Below, in pieces: positions 1-8,657 of a stretch of DNA of 64,000 nt. The notes under the pieces are model-generated. The model saw only the letters and a list, made by a program, of their open reading frames with translations, made no database searches and was not told the DNA's origin. Positions within the stretch are counted from its first letter, which is position 1. Each line of letters opens with the position of its first letter. The stretch spans positions 21,814-85,813 of the forward strand of contig JAUBSN010000026.1 in assembly GCA_036704825.1 (NCBI GenBank), in the 5' to 3' direction. The DNA is from Microcoleus sp036704825. Lineage in GTDB: Bacteria; Cyanobacteriota; Cyanobacteriia; Cyanobacteriales; Microcoleaceae. The position numbers and the translations under genes were made by a program.

Positions 1-288
1 AATTACTCTCAGTGCGATTCCATGCTGATTGGGGATAACGCTCAAGCCAATACTTTCCCTTATATTCAAGTGCAGAACCACACTGCTAAAGTGGAACACG
101 AAGCTTCTACTTCTAAAATTGGGGAAGAGCAATTGTTCTTCTTCGCTCAGCGGGGAATTTCTGCAGAAAATGCTATTTCGATGATGATTAGCGGTTTCTG
201 TAAAGATGTTTTCAATCAGCTACCGATGGAATTTGCGGCGGAAGCTGACAAGCTGTTGAGTCTGAAGCTCGAAGGAAGTGTCGGATAA
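1..288 (+). CDS. sufB: SufB, Fe-S cluster scaffold subunit (3' end only)
   Basis: The reading frame is open from base 1, so the gene starts outside the window; about 95 C-terminal residues are present. The residues read through the conserved SufB segment NYSQCDSMLIGD, then a stretch rich in HTAKVEHEAS and the FFAQRGI motif, ending shortly after the stop-proximal helix. SufB is the core of the SufBCD scaffold that builds Fe-S clusters in the cytoplasm. The invariant Cys (in SQCDS) and the acidic/His residues used for cluster assembly are visible. It is followed by sufC, sufD and sufS on the same strand, the usual cyanobacterial order. The 378-base gap to sufC is occupied by a palindromic repeat element. 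Identity is secure; only the length is unknown. Confidence 0.95.
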   Translation, partial: NYSQCDSMLIGDNAQANTFPYIQVQNHTAKVEHEASTSKIGEEQLFFFAQRGISAENAISMMISGFCKDVFNQLPMEFAAEADKLLSLKLEGSVG

Positions 289-323
289 TTTACCCTCGTT
301 ACCAGGTCGCTCCTATTGCTGGC

Positions 324-597
324 AACTTAACGTCAAACCGATAGTCCGGCAAGGGTGGAAACCCCTGCCTCAAAGCTAAAGTCCTCTAAAGAGGACTAAT
401 GAGTTTAAAAATTTTCTTCTCAGTCCTCTTCAGAGCGTTTCACAGAGGCCTAGCACCCGTTATGGATCAAAGAAACTCTTTCTCCCCCTCTCCCCCTCTC
501 CCCTTCTCCCCTTCTCTCCTGCGAGTTTCTGAGGAGGACTTAAGCTTTGAGACAGGGAATTCATTCCCTGGCGGACTATCGGTTTAACGTTAAATTG
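324..597. repeat. MITE-like palindromic element, copy 1
   Basis: The sufB-sufC gap holds a long imperfect palindrome. The left arm contains AAACCGATAGTCCG (335-348) and the right arm its exact complement CGGACTATCGGTTT (571-584), with the match extending outward into AACTTAACG / CGTTAAATT. Inside are a second hairpin, the motif GGGAATTCATTCCC (555-568) and AGTCCTCT/AGGACT arms. Related copies lie at 25886-26024 and 45661-45820. This copy is longer because its loop contains an insertion carrying a CCCCTCTCC run (479-525). No transposase is encoded. The short open frame inside it is not a gene. Confidence 0.85.
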
Positions 598-666
598 TCA
601 CCACTGGGTACAGCCTAGCAACGAGAAAAAAACTGTAAAGTGCATTGAGGAAAAGGAAAAAAATAG

Positions 667-1458
667 ATGATTGTTGAAAATAGTCAAGTGGTGCTATCCG
701 TCCGCAATTTAACTGCGAATGTGGAAGATACCCAAATCCTTAAGGGTTTGAATCTGGAAATTAAATCGGGTGAAATTCACGCGATTATGGGCCCGAACGG
801 TTCGGGAAAAAGCACTTTATCCAAAATATTAGCCGGTCATCCTGCTTATACGGTAACGGGCGGAGAAGTTATTTTTCTGGGTCAAAACTTGCTGGAATTA
901 GCGCCGGAAGAACGCTCTTTAGCTGGCGTGTTCCTAGCTTTCCAATATCCTTTAGAAATTCCCGGCGTTAGCAATCTGGATTTCTTGCGCGTGGCTTACA
1001 ATTCTCACCGCAAACATCGCGGCTTGGAAGAATTGGATGCTTTTGATTTCCAAGATTTAATTGAGGACAAGCTGGATATTGTCAAGATGAATGATTCTTT
1101 TTTAGGCCGCAGCGTTAATGAGGGTTTTTCCGGCGGCGAGAAAAAGCGGAATGAGATTTTGCAAATGGCGCTGTTGGAACCGAAGTTAGCTATTTTGGAC
1201 GAAACTGATTCGGGTTTGGATATCGATGCTCTCAAGATTGTCGCCGGCGGTGTGAATCAGTTGTCAACTGCTGAAAATTCGATGTTGGTGATTACTCACT
1301 ATCAGCGGTTGCTGAATTACATTATTCCTGATTTTATTCACGTCATGGAAGCCGGCAGAATTATCTTGACTGGCCCGAAAGAGTTGGCGCTGGAATTGGA
1401 AGAGCGCGGTTATGACTGGGTTGTGGAAGAGGAAGCAGCAGGAGTAGGCGCGCGATGA
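667..1458 (+). CDS. sufC: SufC, Fe-S assembly ATPase
   Basis: This 263-residue ABC-type ATPase energises the SufBCD scaffold. The Walker A motif GPNGSGKST spans residues 42-50, the signature is FSGGEKKRNEI in the middle, and Walker B (LAILDETDSGLD) follows, with the DETDSGLD variant typical of SufC rather than of transporters. No membrane segment is present. A purine-rich Shine-Dalgarno stretch (AGGAAAAGGAAAA) lies just upstream of the ATG. The stop codon overlaps the first ATG of sufD, which implies translational coupling. Length and motifs match the family fully. Confidence 0.97.
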   Translation: MIVENSQVVLSVRNLTANVEDTQILKGLNLEIKSGEIHAIMGPNGSGKSTLSKILAGHPAYTVTGGEVIFLGQNLLELAPEERSLAGVFLAFQYPLEIPGVSNLDFLRVAYNSHRKHRGLEELDAFDFQDLIEDKLDIVKMNDSFLGRSVNEGFSGGEKKRNEILQMALLEPKLAILDETDSGLDIDALKIVAGGVNQLSTAENSMLVITHYQRLLNYIIPDFIHVMEAGRIILTGPKELALELEERGYDWVVEEEAAGVGAR

Positions 1459-2783
1459 TGATGATGAATACGCAAGTTGCTAGTAGGGAAACGTTTTTGG
1501 CTGATGTGGTAAATCAGTGCAGCAAGTTGGAGGCTGCTAATAGCAAAAGTGCGGCTTACGGGTTGCAGGATTTGCGGGATGCGGCGACGGAATACGTGCT
1601 TGCTTCGAGTTTTCCGACGGTGAGGGATGAGGAATGGCGCTTTACTGATTTGTCGCCGGTGTTGCAAATTCCTTTTCATATACCCCTGAGCAATCAGTCA
1701 AAAGTTAAGTTGGCTGATATCATTATGCCAGTGAAAAATCGGGATGATTTACCATTAAGATTGGTATTTGTCAACGGTTTTTATGCGCCGGATTTGTCAA
1801 CGGTTTTGCCGAACGACTTTTACGCAGGTAATCTATCTAATGTACCCGAAAAATATCAAGGGCGCATCGCCGATGTTTTGAGCAAGCACAGACAGCAAAC
1901 AGAGGTGTTTACGGCGCTGAATACTGCGGGTTTGGCTGATTCTGCGGTGGTGTTCGTGCCGGCCAATATGTCGATCGACCTTCCAATTCACTTGCTGTTC
2001 CTGACAGCACCAGGTGCATCTCCGACCATGTGCCAGCCGCACTGCTCGGTCATAGCTGAGCCTGGAAGCAAAGTGACGCTGGTTGAGGATTACGCAACTA
2101 TCGGTAATGTCGCTGCATTTACGAATGCTGTAACCGATGTTGTTGTCGGTGAAAATGCCGCTGTGAATCACGTTCGGCTGCAGCGGGAAGGTGGGGAAGT
2201 CGTTCATATCGGCAAAAGTGCGATCGAGCAATCTCGCAATAGCCGTTATACTTGTCATGCTATCAGCTTGGGCGGCAAAATATCGCGGCACAATTTAGAA
2301 GTTTTTCAGCGCGGCGAAGCCACTGAAACAACTCTAAATGGTTTAACCGTAGCCTTTGGCGAACAGTTATCTGACACTCACAGTTTAATCGATTTTAATT
2401 ACCCCCACGGTACAAGTCGCCAATTGCACAAGTGCATTATCGGTAACAAGGCTCGCGCTGTATTTAACGGCAAAGTTTTCGTTCGCAAAGCAGCACAATT
2501 GACAGATGCCGGACAATTGAGCCGGAATTTGTTGCTGTCGCCCAGGGCCCGCGTAGATACCAAACCGCAGTTGGAAATTGTGGCGGACAACGTTAAATGT
2601 TCCCACGGTGCAACTGTCAGCCAGTTAGAAGACGATGAACTTTTCTACTTGCAAAGTCGCGGTTTGGATTTAGAAAGAAGCCGCTATTTGCTAATCGATG
2701 CTTTTGCCGCCGAAATTCTGAATCAGTTGCCAATTGTAGGTGTGGCGAAAATGCTTTCTACCTGCGTGGCTATCCAAGGATAA
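1455..2783 (+). CDS. sufD: SufD, Fe-S assembly scaffold subunit
   Basis: A 442-residue SufB/SufD family protein and partner of SufB in the cytoplasmic SufBCD complex. The C-terminal beta-helix core is recognisable (ATVSQLEDDELFYLQSRG), as is the motif in which the conserved His sits (KCSHGATV). The start lies in a run of four consecutive ATG codons (1455, 1458, 1461, 1464) overlapping the end of sufC, so the exact first residue is uncertain by up to three codons. It is co-transcribed with sufC by overlap. A 166-base gap holding a short inverted repeat separates it from sufS. Confidence 0.95.
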   Translation: MMMMNTQVASRETFLADVVNQCSKLEAANSKSAAYGLQDLRDAATEYVLASSFPTVRDEEWRFTDLSPVLQIPFHIPLSNQSKVKLADIIMPVKNRDDLPLRLVFVNGFYAPDLSTVLPNDFYAGNLSNVPEKYQGRIADVLSKHRQQTEVFTALNTAGLADSAVVFVPANMSIDLPIHLLFLTAPGASPTMCQPHCSVIAEPGSKVTLVEDYATIGNVAAFTNAVTDVVVGENAAVNHVRLQREGGEVVHIGKSAIEQSRNSRYTCHAISLGGKISRHNLEVFQRGEATETTLNGLTVAFGEQLSDTHSLIDFNYPHGTSRQLHKCIIGNKARAVFNGKVFVRKAAQLTDAGQLSRNLLLSPRARVDTKPQLEIVADNVKCSHGATVSQLEDDELFYLQSRGLDLERSRYLLIDAFAAEILNQLPIVGVAKMLSTCVAIQG

Positions 2784-2857
2784 CTCATAAATATGAGGAC
2801 ACAGAGAACACAGCAGTGCTGTGTCCATACCACATTTTGCACCATTTTTAACAGCCT

Positions 2858-2920
2858 GTGGGGGCGGGTTTCACGAATAATAATTGCCTAAAACCAACAA
2901 TCTCGTAAACCCGCCCCCAC
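2858..2920. repeat. 14-bp inverted repeat upstream of sufS
   Basis: GTGGGGGCGGGTTT at 2858-2871 is the exact reverse complement of AAACCCGCCCCCAC at 2907-2920, with a 35-base loop. It lies in the sufD-sufS gap and ends 29 bases before the likely sufS start. A similar GGGCGGGTTT string occurs near 58137, so this is probably a dispersed palindromic repeat rather than a dedicated terminator. There is no T-run after it. Confidence 0.7.
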
Positions 2921-2949
2921 CCAACGACAAATCACTAACTTCAAAAAAT

Positions 2950-4212
2950 ATGACACTTATTCAAGAAAAAACCCTCGCATCAAAAGTTCGCGGCGACTTC
3001 CCAATTTTGGCTCAAAAAGTTAACGGTAAACCGCTAGTTTATTTAGACAATGCAGCTACTTCTCAAAAACCTCTAGCTGTCATCAATGCTTGGCGCGACT
3101 ACTACGAGAAATATAATGCAAACGTCCACCGCGGCGCTCACACTCTCAGCGCCAAAGCGACTGATGCTTACGAAGGTGCGAGAGACAAAGTTGCGGCGTT
3201 TGTAAATGCGGCGTCGCGGCAAGAAATTGTTTACACTCGCAACGCCACCGAAGCGATTAATTTGGTTGCTTATTCTTGGGGTTTGAGCAATCTGCAAGCC
3301 GGAGATGAAATTATCCTGTCGGTGATGGAACACCACAGCAACCTCGTTCCCTGGCAAATGATTGCTCAAAGAACCGGTGCGGTGCTGAAGTTTGTCGAGT
3401 TAACGGAAACTAACGAGTTTGATGTGGAACAGTTTAAAACGCTGATTTCCCATAAAACTAAATTGGTGTCAACCGTTCACGTTTCTAATACTTTGGGCTG
3501 CATCAGTCCCGTCAAAGAAATCTGCAAAATTGCCCACAGTTTCGGCGCAAGAGTTTTAATAGATGCTTGCCAAAGCGTGCCGCACATGATAGTAGACGTG
3601 CAAGCAATAGATTGCGATTGGCTGGTTGCTTCCGGTCACAAAATGTGCGCTCCGACTGGCATCGGTTTTCTGTACGGTAAACTCGACTTGCTGAGAGAAA
3701 TGCCTCCGTTTTTCGGCGGCGGCGAGATGATTGCTGACGTGTTTCTCGATTATTCCACCTATGCAGATTTGCCGCACAAATTTGAGGCCGGCACGCCTGC
3801 AATCGGAGAGGCGATCGCCCTCGGTGCAGCAGTCGATTATCTTAGTAACATTGGCATGGATAAGATTCACGCTTGCGAAGCAGAATTGACTGCTTATATG
3901 TTCCAACAATTGCGGCAAATTCCAGAAATCAAAATTTACGGCCCGCAGCCAGACAGCAACGGCGAAGGTAGGGCTGCGTTAGCGGCATTTACAGCCGGAG
4001 AAATTCACCCTCAAGACTTGTCTACCATGTTAGATCAGGAGGGAGTCGCAATTCGTTCCGGGCATCACTGCACGCAAGCTTTGCACCGCTATTTGAACGT
4101 TTCATCTACTGCCAGAGCGAGTTTGTATTTTTACAATACTCGCGAGGAGATTGATGTGTTTGTGAAAGCGTTGAAAGAGACGATCGACTTTTTTGCTGGG
4201 ATTATGGGGTAA
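2950..4212 (+). CDS. sufS: SufS-type cysteine desulfurase
   Basis: A 420-residue PLP enzyme that takes sulfur from L-cysteine and passes it to the Suf scaffold. The PLP-binding Lys lies in ASGHKM (K231) and the catalytic Cys in RSGHHCTQ (C374), both at the positions expected for group II (SufS/CsdA) desulfurases. The conserved N-terminal strings RGDFPIL and YLDNAATSQKP are present. I place the start at ATG 2950 because an upstream in-frame TTG at 2884 would add 22 residues that overlap an inverted repeat and look non-conserved. It is the last gene of the suf cluster, followed by a short hairpin. Confidence 0.95.
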   Translation: MTLIQEKTLASKVRGDFPILAQKVNGKPLVYLDNAATSQKPLAVINAWRDYYEKYNANVHRGAHTLSAKATDAYEGARDKVAAFVNAASRQEIVYTRNATEAINLVAYSWGLSNLQAGDEIILSVMEHHSNLVPWQMIAQRTGAVLKFVELTETNEFDVEQFKTLISHKTKLVSTVHVSNTLGCISPVKEICKIAHSFGARVLIDACQSVPHMIVDVQAIDCDWLVASGHKMCAPTGIGFLYGKLDLLREMPPFFGGGEMIADVFLDYSTYADLPHKFEAGTPAIGEAIALGAAVDYLSNIGMDKIHACEAELTAYMFQQLRQIPEIKIYGPQPDSNGEGRAALAAFTAGEIHPQDLSTMLDQEGVAIRSGHHCTQALHRYLNVSSTARASLYFYNTREEIDVFVKALKETIDFFAGIMG

Positions 4213-4220
4213 TTTGGTAG

Positions 4221-4238
4221 GGTGGGCATTTGCCCACC
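4221..4238 (+). terminator. Hairpin after sufS
   Basis: GGTGGGCA and TGCCCACC form a perfect 8-bp stem with a 2-base loop nine bases after the sufS stop, followed by TTGTTAG. The following T-run is weak, so it may be a dispersed repeat that also ends transcription. Confidence 0.45.
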
Positions 4239-4326
4239 TTGTTAGAACATTGTTTGCATTTGACGAGCCGAATATCTCGTGAAAATAGTTGAGTATTATA
4301 GTTTAATAATACAACCACTAAAAAAC

Positions 4327-5271
4327 ATGAATCAATATCCTATTATCCTCATGCCCGACCCCGTTATTCAAGCTATGGATGCAGTTCCATTCACATGGAA
4401 ATTTAGTGAGCCCCAACCTTTACCTCCTAGTTATAAGCCCCAACCAATTGATGTACTTTTGTTTTTTTATAAATCTCTTCCATTAATTATTCCTTTTGCA
4501 ACTATTGGTCTGATTGCCAGTAGAAATATTATCATTAGTTTCTATATTTCTGTAGGTGGAATTTTGGTTACTGCCTTGAACTTCTGGCAACAACAAATAT
4601 ATTACTTACGAACACTTAATCAATACAAGCAACAAGTGCGCGATTATAAAGATTTGTTAGCAGAATGGCAAAAGTGTGAGATTCAGCATAAACGGCAGAT
4701 AGCAGAATCCCAAAAACCTGAAAAAATCAAACAGTATCGCTATCAGATAATTAAAGACATTATCAGAAAAACAGTCCCTCCTGAAGGTAGAATTGTCAGT
4801 ACAAAGTCTCAGTGGCTTGAAAGTAAATTTTATAAGAACTTACAGCAATTATTTCCAGATAAAATTTATAACAATTTAATCATCCAAAAATCCCAATCCT
4901 ATCAACCTTACTGTATTGAAATTTCTTATTTTGATAAATTAACAAATTTACGTATTGATATAACGATTGATAAACCTTATCACTATGAAAGCGGTGAGCC
5001 TAAAAATTACGAAGTGCTTGTCCAAGAAAATCAGCGCCATCAACTATTTTTAGAAAAAGGATGGATAGTCATTAGATTTGCTGAGGAGCAAGTAGTCTGT
5101 TGGCCTCAAAGCTGTTGTCGCGTAATAGCCGAAGTAATCAATCAAATAATAGGTACACCAATTCCCGAGGAATTGACAACTGTAGAAACTTTACGACCTA
5201 TCCAGCAATGGAATGAATTTGAATCACGACAAATGGCACAGGAACGCTATCGAGATAATTATTTAATCTAG
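4327..5271 (+). CDS. Membrane-anchored protein with nuclease-fold-like C-terminal domain
   Basis: A 314-residue protein of unknown function. Two hydrophobic stretches at about residues 50-66 and 69-86 should form a membrane hairpin. They are followed by a charged, probably coiled-coil segment (about 88-130) and a soluble C-terminal domain (about 150-300). That domain carries RIDITIDKPYHY followed by a strand HQLFLEKGWIVIRF, a pattern like the D-x(n)-hydrophobic strands of restriction-endonuclease-like (DUF559/Vsr-type) folds; this is inference. The start is uncertain: a GTG at 4279 would add 16 residues, and neither start has a strong ribosome site. The base composition is A+T rich compared with the suf genes upstream. 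Confidence 0.7.
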   Translation: MNQYPIILMPDPVIQAMDAVPFTWKFSEPQPLPPSYKPQPIDVLLFFYKSLPLIIPFATIGLIASRNIIISFYISVGGILVTALNFWQQQIYYLRTLNQYKQQVRDYKDLLAEWQKCEIQHKRQIAESQKPEKIKQYRYQIIKDIIRKTVPPEGRIVSTKSQWLESKFYKNLQQLFPDKIYNNLIIQKSQSYQPYCIEISYFDKLTNLRIDITIDKPYHYESGEPKNYEVLVQENQRHQLFLEKGWIVIRFAEEQVVCWPQSCCRVIAEVINQIIGTPIPEELTTVETLRPIQQWNEFESRQMAQERYRDNYLI

Positions 5272-5406
5272 CGATTGCCTTTTATCCCTATGCGCTAAAA
5301 AAAAGAGCGATCGCCCCGATCCATCTATTCCTGGGATTTTTGCAATCGTCAAAATTGCCTGTGGTAAAATAAAACTAGAGTTTTCTCAGCTCAAGGAGAT
5401 TTTGAG

Positions 5407-6039
5407 ATGATTGCTACTACTTCAAGTTTAGCCGAACAAAGAACACTGCTAGAAAACATTAGCTGGCCAACCTTTGAAACGTTGCTCCAAGAAATAGGCG
5501 ATAAGCGAGGTTATCGCATAGCTTACGATGAAGGGAGACTGGAAATTATGGCGCCACTATTTGAACATGAGAACTACAAGAGCAATTTCGGTAATTTCAT
5601 CCTTGCTTTAGCAGAAGAACTCGACATTGAAATTAAAAGTGCTGGCTCAACTACTCTCAAACTCAAAAATGCCAAAAAAGGCATAGAACCAGATAACTGT
5701 TATTATATCCAAAATGAAGCAGCAGTTAGAGGCAGGCAAGAATTAGATTTAGAAACTGCCCCACCGCCAGACTTAGCAATTGAAATAGATATTACCAGCA
5801 GTTCAGTTGATAAGTTTGCCATTTACTCCGCACTTCGCGTCCCGGAACTCTGGCTGTATAACGGGCGAGTTTTGAAATTTTATCAATTGGTAGAAACTGA
5901 ATATATTGAGCGCGACTTTAGTATTGCTTTTCCCTTTGTATCGGCAGCAGAAATGGCTGGGTTTTTCAGTCGCACTCAAACGATGGGGGAAATGGCTTTG
6001 CTAAAATCCTTTAGAAATTGGGTTAAGGAGAAAATATAG
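5407..6039 (+). CDS. Uma2 family (DUF820) endonuclease-like protein
   Basis: A 210-residue protein of the Uma2 family, a restriction-endonuclease-like fold greatly expanded in cyanobacteria and of unknown cellular role. Visible family features are the N-terminal SWPTFETLLQEIGD, the ERG-like helix-strand YDEGRLEIMAP, EPDNCYYIQN, and the core PPPDLAIEIDITSSS followed by the IYSALRVPELWLYNG strand, where the acidic and Lys catalytic residues sit. An excellent AAGGAG ribosome site precedes ATG 5407. A secreted-protein gene begins 15 bases after its stop, so the two may be co-transcribed. Confidence 0.93.
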   Translation: MIATTSSLAEQRTLLENISWPTFETLLQEIGDKRGYRIAYDEGRLEIMAPLFEHENYKSNFGNFILALAEELDIEIKSAGSTTLKLKNAKKGIEPDNCYYIQNEAAVRGRQELDLETAPPPDLAIEIDITSSSVDKFAIYSALRVPELWLYNGRVLKFYQLVETEYIERDFSIAFPFVSAAEMAGFFSRTQTMGEMALLKSFRNWVKEKI

Positions 6040-6054
6040 AAATGGTCTCACATC

Positions 6055-6477
6055 ATGAAAAAATTACTAACTACTACAATTGTTTTTCTGTCTACAGCAA
6101 ATCCTTGTTTTGCTATGACTCCCTCAGAGCTAGCAATATTTGCAACTAACTATCAATACAATGAGAAGGCTCCGGTAGCTTATTCTTATTATAACAAAGC
6201 TTGTCAAACGAATGTCTCTGTTTTTTTGGTAAAAACCATGGATTTAGGCAATGGAAGAATCGGAGGAATTACCAATGAATTTCTGTGCTGGGGAGCCACC
6301 TACACTTATTTTGAAATGGCTCGCGGTAATTTGCAATCTATTCGAGCCTTTGTGGCAATAGGTGCAGGCAGATCCACTCGCTATACAAACTGGGGTCCAG
6401 TTGCCAATCCAGGGGATGATTTAACTACCGATCAGTTGACATCTGTGGCAAAAGCGATGACAGCAAATACAAAATGA
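6055..6477 (+). CDS. Small secreted protein of unknown function
   Basis: A 140-residue protein with a clear signal peptide: MKK, then a hydrophobic core, then NPCFAM, with cleavage likely after residue 20-21 (FA-M). The mature part is small and rich in Tyr, Thr and Asn, with two Cys residues (in NKACQTN and EFLCWGA) that could form a disulfide. It begins 15 bases after the Uma2 gene on the same strand and converges with the epimerase-like gene. I do not recognise the family. Confidence 0.7.
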   Translation: MKKLLTTTIVFLSTANPCFAMTPSELAIFATNYQYNEKAPVAYSYYNKACQTNVSVFLVKTMDLGNGRIGGITNEFLCWGATYTYFEMARGNLQSIRAFVAIGAGRSTRYTNWGPVANPGDDLTTDQLTSVAKAMTANTK

Positions 6478-6484
6478 TTTGTAT

Positions 6485-7309
6485 TTAAAACTCCGTAATT
6501 TCAGGATGAACAAACTGATAACCAGCCGCCTTAATCTTTTGATTCGACACCCTCGCATTATAAGGCCGCACGCTAGGACTTCCATCCCAAGAAACTTGAG
6601 GCAGATTGTGAGTTTCAAAAATACGATCGAGCAATTCACCACTCGATAGCGACACATCCCCGACTAAATTATAAATTCCCTGCAATCGATTTTCCAAAGC
6701 AAATGTCAACCCCCCAACAACATCATCCAGATGCACCCAATTAGTAGCATCTTCTCCCCTACCGGGACGAGTGTTCCCAGCCCAACGTCCAAAGATTTTA
6801 ACTAATTCTCGCCCCGGCCCATAAATTCCTCCCAAACGGAGAATGCAGACGTGAAGATTGGGACTCGATGCTGCTAATAAAACTCGTTCAGTTTCTGCCA
6901 GGATTTCACTGTTTGGATTAGCTGGCGCAATCGGCGATTCTTCATTTACCAATTCACCTTGGCGATCGCCGTACATAGAATAAGTACCCGTATAAATAAC
7001 CTGCTTTACTGTCGGTATCTGCTGTAAAACCGATACTAAAGTTGTCGCAGTCTCTAAATAACTCTCCCGATAAGCCTGAGAATTTGGAGCACCTACGCAC
7101 AGCATAACAGCATCTTGCTCTTGCAATACAGCCGTCATTGCCTCTTTGTCATTTCCCTCGAGCACGGCTACCCGCTGGGCGACACCCTCCAATTCAACTA
7201 CTCGGCTCGCCGTCGTAGTTGTCGCCGTCACGGTACAATCAGATTTGTCGCGTAAATGTTTGGCTGTAGCAGTACCCACATAGCCGCAGCCGACGATCGC
7301 AACTTTCAT
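6485..7309 (-). CDS. NAD(P)-dependent epimerase/dehydratase-like SDR
   Basis: A 274-residue extended-SDR-type protein resembling the YeeZ/SDR_a5 group. The N-terminal nucleotide-binding motif is VAIVGCGYVGTATA (GxGxxG). Middle strings such as VIYTGTYSMYGD (the Ser/Tyr active-site area, with the usual YxxxK Lys not obvious) and ILRLGGIYGPGRE are typical of sugar-nucleotide epimerase relatives. The substrate cannot be inferred. It is convergent with the secreted-protein gene and divergent from the TerB/DUF1232 gene, with an 80-base shared promoter region. Confidence 0.88.
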   Translation of the reverse strand: MKVAIVGCGYVGTATAKHLRDKSDCTVTATTTTASRVVELEGVAQRVAVLEGNDKEAMTAVLQEQDAVMLCVGAPNSQAYRESYLETATTLVSVLQQIPTVKQVIYTGTYSMYGDRQGELVNEESPIAPANPNSEILAETERVLLAASSPNLHVCILRLGGIYGPGRELVKIFGRWAGNTRPGRGEDATNWVHLDDVVGGLTFALENRLQGIYNLVGDVSLSSGELLDRIFETHNLPQVSWDGSPSVRPYNARVSNQKIKAAGYQFVHPEITEF

Positions 7310-7388
7310 AAAAAATTCTCCATTGTGTCATGTTCTCTCAAATTATTGCCGGTTTCTGAAATCATGGCGCGCTCAGTTTTGTGGTAAA

Positions 7389-8276
7389 ATGCAAAGCGTC
7401 GTTATCAATCGGAGTAGCATTGTGTCCGAAAGAGATATTTTTGCCACATCCTCAGAAAGCGAACTTTTAGCTTTTTATGGTTCTTTGTTTGCGATCGCAG
7501 CCGCCGATGGTTCCGTTGATATTGACGAACTAGATTTGTTGTTTAAAACCATAAATTTAGACAAATTTTCTGACTCTGCAAAAACTCAAATTCAATCCTA
7601 CACAGCCAGTCCCCCATCCCCGGGCGACTGTTTGCAAACACTCAGCAAGTCAGAAGAACCGCTGCGTTTGGGAGTCATGTATTTTTTAATTAACATTGCT
7701 GGTGCCAATAAGACGCTTCATCCTGCAGAAACCGAGGCTATCCAATCCGCAAAAAAATTGCTGGCGGTTTCCGACTTGCAAATCCAATCGATGCAGGAAT
7801 TCATCGCAGAAATGAAACAAATACGGGAGACCGGGCCAAATAAGAATCAGGAATCAGCATCCTTCAAATCTGCTGTTTCTCAGCTTAAAACTAATGGCAT
7901 CCCTCTCGATTTGCTCGACCCAAAAGGAACCACAACAAACCTCGGCAATTCCCTAAGCAACTATTCAGATGAAAGTTTTTGGACTAAACTGAAAAACTTT
8001 GCTTTAACCGCAGGAAGAGAAGTAGTAGAAAAAGCTTTGACACTTTACTATACCGCTCAAAATCCCAACGTTCCGGCTTGGGCCAAAACTGTTGTTGTTG
8101 GAGCTTTGACTTACTTTATATCTCCTGTTGATGCGATTCCCGATGTATTGCTCGGTATCGGATTTACCGATGATTTGGGAGTGTTGCTGGCGGCGATCGC
8201 TACTGTTTCTGTATACATTAGTTCAGAAACTAAAGAACAAGCCAAACAAAAAATGAATGATTGGTTTGGTAAATAA
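7389..8276 (+). CDS. TerB-like plus DUF1232 (YkvA-type) protein
   Basis: About 295 residues. The N-terminal half contains a TerB-like helical domain (LAFYGSLFAIAAADGSVDIDELDLL, then a second helix set around NIAGANKTLHPAETEAI). The C-terminal part is a DUF1232/YkvA domain with the signature hydrophobic hairpin VVVGALTYFISPVDAIPD and the FTDDLGVL motif, a membrane-associated segment of unknown function. The start is placed at ATG 7389; the frame extends upstream to TTG 7323, and GTG 7422 is another option. TerB-DUF1232 fusions are seen in cyanobacteria; function unknown. Confidence 0.85.
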   Translation: MQSVVINRSSIVSERDIFATSSESELLAFYGSLFAIAAADGSVDIDELDLLFKTINLDKFSDSAKTQIQSYTASPPSPGDCLQTLSKSEEPLRLGVMYFLINIAGANKTLHPAETEAIQSAKKLLAVSDLQIQSMQEFIAEMKQIRETGPNKNQESASFKSAVSQLKTNGIPLDLLDPKGTTTNLGNSLSNYSDESFWTKLKNFALTAGREVVEKALTLYYTAQNPNVPAWAKTVVVGALTYFISPVDAIPDVLLGIGFTDDLGVLLAAIATVSVYISSETKEQAKQKMNDWFGK

Positions 8277-8280
8277 TATT

Positions 8281-8338
8281 AGCAGTCAGCAGTCATCAGT
8301 CATTAGTCATTAGGAATAATTACCAATTACCAATTACC
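8281..8338. repeat. Heptamer-type simple repeats
   Basis: Short tandem copies of CAGTCAT/CAGTCAG/TTAGTCA followed by ACCAATT units. This is the style of the short tandemly repeated repetitive (STRR) sequences common between cyanobacterial genes. It lies between two convergent genes. Confidence 0.8.
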
Positions 8339-8342
8339 GAGT

Positions 8343-8657
8343 TCAGTCTTTAATCGGCTTGCCATCTCGATTGACAATACGGCTTTCACCATCCTTCGCG
8401 GTGACATTTTCATAAACCCCTTCATCCCGCTTCACGTACTTGCTGAAACCAGAATTTTTATAATCGGTGTCGGATGTCGGCTTCATCAACCTCGGAGCGC
8501 TCAGCAGCCGGCGTACCGGAGCATCTGCCGGAGTCTCTCCGGGTTCCCGCTTAGCCAACTCGCACAGTTGGCCCCAAGTCGAAACTTCCAGGTTCATGCT
8601 GTGCCAAACTTCTAACTGCTGGTTGTTTTCGGGACAAAAATAATCGTATACAGGCAT
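8343..8657 (-). CDS. FmdB-like small regulatory protein lacking the zinc-ribbon Cys pairs
   Basis: A 104-residue protein starting MPVYDYFCP, as in FmdB family members (MPxYxYxC), and carrying PVRRLLSAPRL, the family's characteristic RRLxSAP motif. FmdB proteins normally have two CxxC pairs; here only two separated cysteines remain (in YFCPE and QLCEL), so a canonical zinc ribbon is unlikely. I choose ATG 8657; an upstream GTG at 8699 would add 14 hydrophobic residues not typical of the family. Function unknown; a regulatory role in the family is itself weakly supported. Confidence 0.75.
   Translation of the reverse strand: MPVYDYFCPENNQQLEVWHSMNLEVSTWGQLCELAKREPGETPADAPVRRLLSAPRLMKPTSDTDYKNSGFSKYVKRDEGVYENVTAKDGESRIVNRDGKPIKD

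Noticed and set aside
399..587. Open frame of 62 codons in the sufB-sufC gap
   Set aside because: It lies entirely within the palindromic repeat and its loop insertion, and its residues come from a CCCCTCTCC run; no ribosome site.
1833..2291. 152-codon minus-strand frame inside sufD
   Set aside because: Shadow of sufD's codon structure; no ribosome site and no recognisable protein.
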